Positions 33,832 to 45,300 of a DNA stretch of 64,000 nucleotides are shown piece by piece (within the stretch, counting starts at the first letter, position 1; every line of letters starts with the position of its first letter). A program made the translations under genes and the position numbers. Origin of the DNA: Sipunculus nudus (lineage: Eukaryota > Annelida > Sipuncula > Golfingiida > Sipunculidae); the NCBI GenBank assembly GCA_026874595.1, contig CM049307.1, forward strand, positions 53,670,370-53,734,369, written 5' to 3'. Under the pieces are notes generated by a model. The model saw only the letters and a list, made by a program, of their open reading frames with translations. It was not told where the DNA came from and searched no databases.

Positions 33832-36800
33832 CAAGTGACCCATGGGTCATGACGCTTAGCTGACTGGGAAGAGATTCGCAAAAGGAAATTTTATCATCAG
33901 AATGGTAGAATATACCCATTCAACTGAAGCATCAACCGGATTAACCAACAGACCAAGATTGTGTCTGTATTTAAATATCTACAGAAAAAAAATGCTTAAA
34001 CTTAAAAAACTTGAATATGGGTAGTCAACAAGCGACTACGTGTATCCGCCAAAATCAGAGTGGAATGAGTGAAGTGAGGCATGGATTTAGTGGCAAGGGG
34101 AAATAGAGTGAGGTGTGTGGCATATTAGCATGGATGTCTGCAGCCTAAATGTGTATGTAGGTTGTTTACCACAATCCAGAAAGCTGTCCAATGGGTATAC
34201 ATATGCGAAATTTCAGGCAGAAAAGTCAAACATACATGTATATGAGTGATTTTAGCCCACGGCAGACAAACAGACAGACGCTGTGCAAAAATGGTTGCAG
34301 GCCGCCCCTCCAGTTTTTTGTATAATAAAGACCTATGTGAGATCTAAACACATACACAATTTTGGCCCAAACGGTCAAATGGTTCCCGAGATATGAGCTT
34401 GGATGTCTGCAGTATAAACTAGAATGTAGGTGGCGCAACCTGTCATAAAATCAAGAAAGCTGTCCAGGATGTATGAACCTGCAAAATTTTAGGCAGTTAT
34501 GTCAAACAGCTACAGAGATATGAGTGATTTTTTTCCACGGCAGAAAAACAGACAGACGCTGTGCAAAAATGGTTGCAGGTGGCCCCTCCAGTTTTGTGTA
34601 TGAAAAAGACCAATGTGAGATCCATACACATGCAAAATTTTGGCCCAATCGGTCAAACGATTCCCGAGATATGAGCTTGGATGTCTGCAGCGTAAACTAG
34701 AATGTAGGTGGCGCCACCTGTCATAAAATCAAGATAGCTGTCCAGGATGTACAAACCCGCAAAATTTTAGGCAGATATGTCAAACCACTGCCGAGATATG
34801 AGTGATATTATCCCACGGCAGACAAACAGACGGACGCTGTGCAAAAATGGTTGCAGGTGGCGGCACCAGTTTTGTGTATGAGAAAGAGCTATGTGAGATC
34901 TATACACATGCAAAATTTTGTCCTGATCGGTCAAACAGTTCCCGAAATATGAGCTTGGATGTCTGCAGCGTGAACATGAATGTAGGTGGCGCCACCTGTC
35001 AAAAATCAAGAAAACTATCCAGGATGTATACGCATGCCAAATTTCAGAAGAATTAGTCAATTCACTGCAGAGATATGAGTGATGAACAGATGGACACTGT
35101 GCAAACATGGTTGCAGGTGGCGCCACCATTTTTTGTGTATGTTATTAAGCTATCCAAGGGCTACATTTGTATAAAAAAAATCCTTATCGGTCAAACGGTT
35201 CCCGAGATATGAGGGTTTATGTGTGGAAACAGACGCACAAATGGACGCTGGGCAGTGAGGAAAGGTCAGAGGTCAACGCAAATTGGTTAGGCACCAGTTC
35301 ACATGTGACCTGATAATTGGTGTAAGTTTTGGAAAAATCGGTCCAGTAGTCTCAGAGGAGTTCTCCGGAAACGAACGCCGCGGCGGAGGCGGCGGAAAAC
35401 TTCGTTTTGGCGGATACAAAAATACCAGTCTGCAGAAACTAATAAAAACACTTAATGGTCAATATCCATGCAAAGAATCATGCTGATCTCTGCATTAGTT
35501 GTTCAGATACTTCAGCTTTTGTATCAAATTTTCCATTATTCTGAGGGATACTTCGGAGTCCTATAGCTAGAAGGATATGGGTAACAGAGACCTAATTTAG
35601 GGATTTCCACAGGCACTTTTCATGGGCTTCCTTGCATGACAAGAATGAAGATTCTAGGTCCAGTTGTTACAATTTGTGCCACGGTAACAGATGACAGCAT
35701 CCTTAACGGTCTCAAAAATAGAGAAAATTCGTAAAAAAAACCCGAACAATTATAGGTGGTGCCACCAGTTTGCAGAAACTGATGAAACACTCCATGATCA
35801 ATATCCATGCAAACAAATATGGTGATCTCTGCATTATAGGTTTAGATACTTCAGCTTTTGTATTAAATTTTCCATTATTCTGAGGGATACTTCGGAGTCC
35901 TATAGCTAGAAGGATATGGATAACAGAGACCTAATTTAAGGTCTCCATGGAGACTTTTCATGGGTCTCCCTGTGTGTCAAGAATGAAGATTCCAGTCTTA
36001 ACGATTTGTACCCTGTTGTCAGATAACTACATCCTTAAAGGTCTAAAAAAAGAGAAAAAAAAATTGTGAAAATATGAAAAAATACAGGTGGCGCCACCAG
36101 TCTGCAGGAACTAATGGAACACCTCTTGATCAATGTGTATGCCAAAAATAATGACCATCAGTGTTGTAGTTATTGAGATGTTGCAGTTTGTTTTTATCAA
36201 ATTTTCCATTATTCCGGGGGGTAATTGGGAGCCCCACAGCTCAAAGGATATGGGTAACAGAGACCTAATTTCTGGTTTCCACGGAGAATTTTCATAGGTC
36301 TCTCACTGTGTCAAGAATGAAGATTCTAGGTCCAGTCTTTATGATTTGTGCCCTGTTAACAGATGTTCACATTTTTAAAAAATAAAAAATACAGGTGGCG
36401 CCACCAGTCTGCAGAAACTGATGAAACATCTCATGATCAATATGTATGCCAAAAATCATGACCATCAGTGATGTAGTTAATGAGATATTAAAGTTTTTGT
36501 ATGAAATTTTTTACTATTCTGGGGGGTGCTTTGAGGCCCGGCCATAGCTCGAAGGATATGGGTAACAGAGACCTAATTTCTGGTTTCCAAGGAGATTTTT
36601 CATCGACCTCTCAGAATACCAAGTTACGGGATCTAGGTCCAGCGGTTACGATTTGTGCCCTGTTAACAGATGTTCGCATTTTTAAAGGTCTAAAAATAGA
36701 GAAAACAATTCGTAAAAATCGAAAAATACTGGTGGCGCCACCAGTCTGCAGGAACTGATGGAACATCTCATGTATGACAAAATCATGACCATCAGTGATG

Positions 36801-37072
36801 TAGTTAATGAGATATTGGAAGTTTTTGTATGAAATTTTTTACTATTCTGGGGGTACTTTGGGGCCCCATAGCTCAAAGGATATGGGTAACAGAGACCTAA
36901 TTTCTGGTTTCCAACGAGATTTTTCATCGACCTCTCAGAATACCTAGTTACGGGTTCTAGGTCCAGCGGTTACGATTTGTGCCTGGTTAACGGACAGACA
37001 GACAGACGGACGGACGCTGGACAAAGATTGATCGCTATAGCTCAGATGACTTTCAGTCATCTGAGCTAAAAA
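33832..37072 (-). mobile_element. Element A2: inverted composite copy with nested D3
   Basis: Reverse orientation: CAAGTGACCCATGGGTCA at 33832 (3' end) and AGTCATCTGAGCTAAAAA at 37072 (5' end), after GACGGACGGAC. Core units match A1. D3 sits at the same core position as D2 in A1. Confidence 0.65.
34011..35417 (-). mobile_element. Element D3, nested in A2
   Basis: Reverse orientation: GTAGTCAACAAGCGACTAC hairpin near 34021, core with GGTGGCGCCACC, 5' end GTTTTGGCGGATAC at 35417. About 10 bases of the A2 flank are lost at the 35417 side compared with A1. Confidence 0.65.
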
Positions 37073-38002
37073 TTCTTTGGCGAATGGGTCATAGGCCAAA
37101 TAAGGCGAATTGATATATTTGGGAGATGTTTCACGGGAAAACAAACTTGACAGCAACAAAAGAGGGCGAATTGACTGGATTTTTCCGCTCCGCATTTTAA
37201 TTTTACCGATCAGTCCTGAAGTTAAAGTTGTCCTTCTCTGGCCTAAGATTCATTCCTTTACAAAATTGAATTGAAATTCTTTGAGAACATTGATATTGCG
37301 CGGACGCGCAGGCAGACACACACGCACCATGCTGATGCCGTCTTCGTTGATTAATGGGGATATTATATATATGGTATGATATAAATCAAACGTCTACTTT
37401 ATTGCTCGTTATTTTAGGAGAACGAGATGGTTTCATGGGTCACATACAAAAACATGAAATGTAATTTCATAAAAAAAAGTCAATCCAGGCTATGAAGGCT
37501 TATAGGAGCCATAACAAATTGAAAAATTAAAACAACGATCGTTTCTACTCTCTAGCATTATTAAAATAAATTGATAAATAGTAGAATTTTGTAACGTCAA
37601 TATTTGTTAAATCTGTTGTACTCTGCGGGAATACACAACAAAACCGTTATATATATATATTATTTTAATCAACGAATCCAATATTCATATCATCATGCTC
37701 TTTGTATAATAAAATCTGTCTTATTAATATATATACACTATAATTTACATATTCTTACAGGAAGTCTGATGATCAGTGTGTACAAAAGTATGCGGGAGAT
37801 CACAAGAGCGGGAGAGCAAAAGTTCTTGATATCATGTTGTAAAGTTCTATGTGTACGTATCACCAAAGGTCGTATTGCATATGTTTTTCTCGAAGAAGCC
37901 CGGCATTCCGACTGGAAATAGTACTTGTATAGATCCAAGACTGATTAATGTGTCAGTAACCTTGGTGATATTTAGATATTTTCAAAATAGATACTTGCTT
38001 AC

Positions 38003-38008
38003 TTTATT
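38003..38008 (-). terminator. Candidate poly(A) signal of the receptor gene
   Basis: AATAAA on the - strand about 310 bases after the stop codon, beyond an (AT)n run (38167-38249) that would sit in the 3' UTR. Another AATAAA lies near 37392. Confidence 0.4.
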
Positions 38009-38165
38009 GACACTCGGTGGAAACTGTTCTAGAAACTATTCGAGGGAAGCACATGCTTGCAAAATGGTGGGTTTCCGGGTTCAAGAAAATTGATGTAGGA
38101 GAAACATCCAGTTTCACAGTGTTTTAATATATATTTCTATATTTAATTGGATTAAATATGCGTAT

Positions 38166-38166
<1 letters not shown>

Positions 38167-38240
<74 letters not shown>

Positions 38241-38249
38241 ATATATATC
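38167..38249. repeat. (AT)n microsatellite in receptor 3' UTR region
   Basis: About 40 units, beginning roughly 70 bases past the stop codon. Confidence 0.95.
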
Positions 38250-38316
38250 ACATCTCAAAAAGAATATGGAAAATCTTACAAAGGTTGCAGTTCTTCCTGT
38301 GATATTGAAATAATTT

Positions 38317-38997
38317 TTATACAGATTCGTCTCCAGTGTCACTTATTTGACTGCTCCTGTCTGACTGTCCGTCCAAGATGACACTGAGGTCAAGGGATAC
38401 ATTTCCGGTTTGTCCTGACACGTCACTGAAGTTGGACATGTCGTCTGCGAAGTTCGGTCCATCCGCCAGCGTGCTTCTTGACGCAAGGGGGGATTCCACA
38501 GTCACCGCTATCCTAGGTTGTGTCATCGGTGCGATATCAGCGCTATGAACGCTCATTTCACTTCTTTCGTTAATTTCTTCATTAGAAAGGTCCTCCATCT
38601 CGGCAAAGTCCTCCATCTCGGCAAAGTCCTCCATCGCGGCAGCTTCAAGCTCCTCGCCCCCGCTCACTTCATCGCTGTTGACGTCATCGCTGATGACGTC
38701 ATCGCTATTGACGTCATCGATGTCATTCACTTCCTCTATGGGATGAAGCCCACCTTCGTCATAAATTTTGCTTCCTGAAGTGGCTTTTATATCCTTCTCT
38801 CGTTTTTCATTATTTTTTGACTTAGCAGTTCTGTCAGACTTTGATAATGACTCAGCAGTTTTCCATGCCTTGCGGATCAACCCTTTTGGTATACCTGACA
38901 CCCTACTCAGCATTCTTTTCTTTGATTTTCTGTTGGGTTCCTCAACCCGGGGTTTCGGGAGAGAGGATCTGCTATGTTTGCTGGAGCTGGACTTTCG
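38317..38997 (-). CDS. Receptor terminal exon: basic then acidic tail with repeats
   Basis: 681 nt including TAA, residues 995-1220. It opens Ser/Arg/Lys-rich (RKSSSSKHSRSS, RKSKKR), then becomes acidic and repetitive: DDVNSDDVISDDVNSDEV and three EDFAEM-type hexamers from an 18-bp DNA repeat (38587-38635). It ends in Ser/Asp-rich sequence (SDRSSQISDTGDESV). No enzymatic domain is seen. Confidence 0.88.
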   Translation of the reverse strand, partial: RKSSSSKHSRSSLPKPRVEEPNRKSKKRMLSRVSGIPKGLIRKAWKTAESLSKSDRTAKSKNNEKREKDIKATSGSKIYDEGGLHPIEEVNDIDDVNSDDVISDDVNSDEVSGGEELEAAAMEDFAEMEDFAEMEDLSNEEINERSEMSVHSADIAPMTQPRIAVTVESPLASRSTLADGPNFADDMSNFSDVSGQTGNVSLDLSVILDGQSDRSSQISDTGDESV

Positions 38998-41900
38998 CTG
39001 AAAAGACAGAATAATAACGTATTTGTTGAGACGATTATTCTCTCAAATGCTTTCTCATAAAAGAAATTGCCTGTCAATGGGTAAACTACGCTTGCATGAC
39101 ACCTACAGCTATACAACACAATAAAAGTTTTTTTTTAATCGCCAGAACCTTCAAGAAAACGCGCACAGACGCATAATTTTCTTTGTTATCCAGACGCTTT
39201 AATTGAACGTCATATTCCAGTTGTGTTAAAGAATGCAATTTAAAGTTAACGAATTAAATAAAGTCATTAAATAAACGGAAGACATGATGTCACTGCAATG
39301 AAGGTAACCATATTTGTATAAAGTTCTTTGTAGTATATCTTGGTATCTTGTTTCACACATAAAATTCTATAATTGAAGTAAACGGCATGGGATTACAATG
39401 CGTAACGTTTTTGTGCGATGTTGGAAAACAATTCTGAGTGAAAAACGTGTATGTAGTGAACACACCTTGCCGATGCTCCCTGATGCCCGCGATCCTGCAG
39501 CCGATCTGGAAGAGAGCAGATTACATCGTTATAGTGACAAAATGTTTTAAACAGTGATGCCTTTTCAAGAATTCACATGCTTTTGAGTTAGGAAAACACT
39601 TCAGTGTGAAGGTAGAGAGTTTATGTGCACGTAGTTTCAGGAACTTTACGGTCAGGTCCCACGCTTAGGTTTATGAAACTCCCGGAGTGGCGCATGGAAA
39701 TTCGAGACGCATTTATAAGCGAAGCCAATATTTTTAGACATATTGCGTAATCCTGTCATTAAACTCGGATCAGATTTCATATTATATTATATTATATTTC
39801 ATAATATGAAGGTAAAAGAAACACCAGTCGGTCGTGGCATATCGCAAGGTATCCAGACAATAGTCCTTTTCGACGACCATGCTTACTGCGCGTATAATAT
39901 TATGATAACGTCGTCTGCTAGTCAAGTGAACCAGCAGAGCAGGCTTTGTAAAATGATACCGTGTACAACCCAGAGTCTCCCACAAGAAACTCGCCTTTAC
40001 AGACAAGATATTACTTTTATAATTTGAGATTAAATATAAATATGTCTGTATATATAACCGACCCGAACGCTTAATATCGATCGTCACCGACATACATCGT
40101 TAGTGTGGCTGAAATGGTCTATTTATATATCAGAGTATGGGAATATGTTGGCTATTAGGAATAAAATCGTGAAGGTGCTATTTAGACATTAACTCCCAAA
40201 ACGCACCCTTTTCCAGACATTGCAATAAACGATTCCTGCTGAGGACCTTCACTCTGTTGATCTAGATAGTTCTGCACCTTACTGACGACCTCTTCCTGTG
40301 CATCCTCATCTAGCAGGGGCTCCATTTCTTCACCGAGTTGACTTGTTTTAGATTTCTTTTTCTTTGATGATTCTCTCACACTCCGCATCCACGGTGGCAT
40401 GTAGTCTGTAGACGCCAGCTCGTGCAGCGAGCCGGTTCCACTCGAACTGACGTATGATAAAATTATAGTTAGGTTGGATTCCTAATGAAAACATGATTGT
40501 ATGACTGTCTTTACGCACAGGTGACGAACTTATTGAAGCATGGGCGATAGTGTGCAATATTCTGGTTACGAAATGAATTCATGATAGCGTGTAAAGGAAA
40601 AGCGGCGAAATTAACAAGCATCACACGAATAAGGGATATCTGAGAAAAAGATATAATCCGGTTAAAAATAATTAAGAAATTTACCTAATTTTGTAAAGGG
40701 AAAAATCTTCATCTTTAAGTACGTTTATATAACTTACAGAAATGGTTTACATAGATGTTTACAAACGCTAGCTTCCATGATATGAGTAAGTTATAAAATA
40801 TATTATATTGAATGTGTAAGGCCTAACCCCAGTGTTTTGTACTACAACCTTGCTGACAATCGTGTTCTGGTATAGGATTAGTGCGCATAATGTTAATAAT
40901 TATCTTTTCTTACCTTTTCTGTCTGTAAAATACGAAGGCGCCACCAAGCACCAGAATGAGAAATACCGGAACGAAGATTGCTGCTGCCATTGTAACGATC
41001 ATTTCCGGTCCCATAAGTGTGTAATCTGTCAACAAAGTGCAATATGGGTAATCTTTTATTTTTCCTACACTAGACCACAAACACTTTACATTAATGTGGT
41101 CAGTAATTTTTCATTTTTTTTTGTAAATTTCGTCGGTGAATCGACACATAATTACAGTACTATTAAATGTTTGAAAACAGTTTATCTTGCCAGACACCAT
41201 GCCTAGGCCTACTTAGGTACGGCTACAAAATGCATCGGAAGGGACGTTATCTGTAGATTATACCTGAATTTTGCATCAATGTAGCATTAATGTTCCTGTC
41301 TATATAATCAGTACTTCGAAATCTGTCTGATGAATCTGAAAACGTCCTGCACATAAAATCCATTTTGGATCTGATACTTAAATTTAGAACATTCAAACTG
41401 AACATATATTTCATAAAAAAGAATAGTTTTTTATACACATACTCTTTGTGAGGAAATTAAAAGATACTCCGAACGCGTGGGGGATAAAACGGTGTTCATT
41501 GGCTGTGACCAGGCATGCGTAGAAGTCCTCCACGAGCTTTGTTTCTGTCGGTTTTATCCGGAGTTCACTGACGGCCGTTGTACCAGGAAGCTGCCGAGGA
41601 ATTACAATCATTATGCCACCTATTATGACGTAATATGTCAACCAAAAGCGGGAAAACCTTCATCAGATGAACATTTGCTTGAACATTTCTTATACCATAA
41701 TATTCGAGACATACTGGGTAGCACTCGGTTTCAGCCTTTCACTTTTTCTGAAACATATGTTTTTACAATATATCACTCCCAGTCATGTTAAACAATATAT
41801 CGATATTAGAAAAACCATATGGCGATCGCCGTTTCGCGATATATTGATTTTTCGATAATATCGCACACCTTTGCATATGGAAACATACTGCATCACATAA

Positions 41901-42303
41901 GTAAAGTGCCTCAAATAAGTTTTCAGTATTTTTAGGCATTAGGCCCATTAATAATGCGGACCAAAATAATTTTAGGCGGCAAGACTTTACTGGATACGTG
42001 GATTGTGAATACATTTGACAGTTTATATTTAAGACTTACGGTGGAACTGGTGTGATAAACGACCTACCGTGTCAGTGATGTGGTAATGTTTTCCGGGTGA
42101 CAGGAAGTGATTTCCCTTGAGCCATCTGACGGTGGCATTACTGTCTTTCAGCTGGAAGTTTGTATAATCACATCTCAAGAGGATGCTAGAACCTGGAGCC
42201 ACGTACACGTCACGGAAACGAGCTGGAACACAAACCATCTGGGAGCATGTATCATTATGTAAGAGGTTGAAGACATATTCCCACTCCCCTCCCTACCTCC
42301 TTC

Positions 42304-42350
<47 letters not shown>

Positions 42351-45300
42351 GTGTACGTATATTTCGGTACAGGAAACACAATTTCTTATAAAATAATGGA
42401 TTATTTTTACCTTTGCCACAAAATTTTACATGATATTAACAGTAAAATGTGAACCCATAAAACTTTCCAGAGGCCCTGTTAGTGCTCCTTCAGCAATGGT
42501 TTTGGTGTTAATCCTAAAATTCTGCTGATAACTGCATCGTCGATTGGGCCAGTACGTAAGTGGTACCGGTAAATGTTTGTAAACTGTTATAACGTCGTTC
42601 TGTTTATCTTAATATGAGGTTTATGTACAATATCAATTGATCTTTTTCGGCTAAATGAACCGATTAATTGAAACATTTGTTATATAGAATAATGTAATAG
42701 TTCTGCAAAATATCAAATTCACTCTTTATTAAAATGTATAATCGTCAAAGTGCAATAATCATTTTCTTTGGGGGGAAAAAAGACGAATACCTGCTTCGCT
42801 AGCACCAAGCCAATCTATGCTCTCCTTCTTTGTGTAGAGGGCGACACCTTTAAGAGAGTGCGTCTCGTAATTGACCTTGACCTGATTAATCAAACCTTGG
42901 AAACCTTGTTCCAGCTCGGTGACAGTTGTCAAGACTGACCATTCCTGGGTGGGAGCGCCCCCTATGTAGTATTTCCCTGCTGGCCGGTAGGTGTCACCTG
43001 GCACAGTCAGTTGGTATGCATGGTTGTTGTCCAAGCGCATGTCTGCACGGCTGCTCTCCAACAGAACACTTATATAATGCCAGCTTCCTTCCTTTTGGGA
43101 ACAAAAAAGGACATAATGTAATCCTTAAACTTCTCAGAATCAGTTTCTTTTGAATAGTTCATAATTGCCAATCGGAAGATTGTCATTTAGTCGAATACAA
43201 GCGGTACATCGTTTTAATCAAGTCCCTCTTTTGATAGTGATCGCCATAAAAGTATAGATGTAAAATAGAAGTGGCAAAGATACAAGAGGGATAGTTTGGT
43301 TCACAAACTAATATCTATATTTAAGTCTGTTACAGGTAATTAAGATAATACCATATAAGTATTAGGGACTATACTTAAGTGTTAAAGTATTCACGAGTAA
43401 TTATAAACATTGTAGAGAGAGAGAGAGAGAGAGAGAGAGAACACTCATAGTGATGGTATTTGATGCTAAATCGTTCAATACTGACGTGTGTACGGTACGT
43501 CACTGCGGATACAAAATCATCAAGTGAGACATAAAGAATACTCATATATCGTCACGTAGGCCTATATGTAACAGTACTGAATTTACTCTTAGTTAGATTT
43601 GATGAAGTAATTCTTGTTAACCTCAACTTCCTCTGACGTTGCGCATGCGCGTTTGTCACCGGAACTGACGCATGTGTGGAAGCAAAGGTTCCGGATGTAC
43701 ACGGTAATGTAGGAACCGGCTTTCTGGCCTTCGCTGTAGAGGATAAGACCCGAATCTTCTGAGGGTTTCAAAGCGATGCCTATATACAGAGTGTTGTTGT
43801 AACCGTCATTGTTGCTAATGATAACTGTGTAGCGGTTTCCGTCGAATTCAGGTAGAATTGCTTCCACATCTGCACAGGAAAACAAAAATTTAGTAACAGA
43901 AGTTCACAATTCATCAATCATAAAGAGCTGTTCAGTAACAATAGAGAAAGGAGAGTTCCGTGGTTCTGACAATTATTCTGTCACGATTGACTCCAAGCCC
44001 TTGGCTTTCGATGCGTTTACAAATTGGAGTCCGGGACGCTCAGGCCAAGACTTTAGAGAGTCCTATGCATTGTATTTTGATGCGTCAAAAAGGGATCTTT
44101 GTGTAAATTTTTGAAAAAGTTCATGTAAAGTTAAATCGATTTTTTAGTATATAAAATATTATGTTGTCATTGAATGATTATATGAATAAAGTGCATGACC
44201 AGGTAAGGGTCAATCTCGGCTGGACACCTGGCCTAGGGCATTGTTTACAAGATTGGTTTGTATGGGGTAGTTTTTTATTTTCAACTTTCAATTACTGATA
44301 CAAGAGCCTAATTTGAGTTGCAGAGCCAGAAATACGGATGTCTGGTAGGTGACTCGAACACCAGGTGGCGAGCGTCTGAAAGAGATTTGGAGCGTATGAT
44401 TAATCAGTCGTTCCCAAAGCCCTGTAGGCCTAAATCCAGTTTCAGATATAGCAAGTGCAAGGTTGACTAGAGAAAATAAATTAAATCACAGTTCTGTAGT
44501 TCATTTTAAACAACAGATTGATATAGACGACAACATAATCATGTCTTAATAATTCTGATTTATGTGAAAAATGCATAAATACCAATATATTGAAATAATG
44601 TATACAAATGATTGAATAAAATGAAAAGCTATAAGTATCAGGATATATATTAATAATGATTTAATGTGTACATGCCTAACTTTATTTTCTCAACGTTGAT
44701 GCCCTTGACGGGTGTGCCGTACCCTTGCCAGTCAGAACTAGGTTCTAGTGATAAACTGACGTAGTTCACCCGCAACTCGCTTAACTGTCCAGTAAAACCT
44801 GTGAAATACATATAAGAGTCTAGCACATGGAAATATATAATGTTTATACATACCACAATATTAAGTTGAGACTTGTTTGATATCAGCTTGTTTTAGGTGT
44901 TATTTATTTACAAAAGTATAAAAATATAAGGAATACATTCTAAGCCAGGGTCACAAATTAAAACAAAAAATCAAATTGTTTAAGTCAGTTTTGCTGAATT
45001 CAACCAAAATAATTATAGGCATTTTCCCAAGTTTTAGGCTGAATATATACCAAATGATTATTATGATTAATTTTATCTACACTTTCAAAGCATTTCAAAT
45101 TAAACCGTTAAAAATCACAGTTGCCTAACACTTCATATTAATGAATCTTTCGGTCATACATTAGTCGCTCCGAACAGCAGCCAATTAGATTTTGGGAAAT
45201 AACGCATCTGGCCAATCAAATGACAACAAACATAACTGGGCCTCCGGGTTTAATATATGGGAAAGGTATGCGTGCTTGCTGCACCATTGTTTACGTAGTA

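Larger units (their letters stand above)
25961..38316. other. Intergenic region between convergent genes, mostly mobile DNA
   Basis: Contains elements B1, A1 (with a probable solo LTR and D2 inside) and A2 (with D3 inside), a C-tract at 26700-26722, and AT-rich unassigned DNA at 25961-26690 and 37073-38166. The open frames at 26311-26631 and 37604-37921 show no recognisable domain. Confidence 0.7.

Noticed and set aside
42029-42067. Extending the Ig exon to the GTAAGT at 42040
   Set aside because: That donor leaves phase 1, but the next exon starts in phase 0; the GTAGGT donor at 42067 fits the phase and restores a continuous Ig domain.
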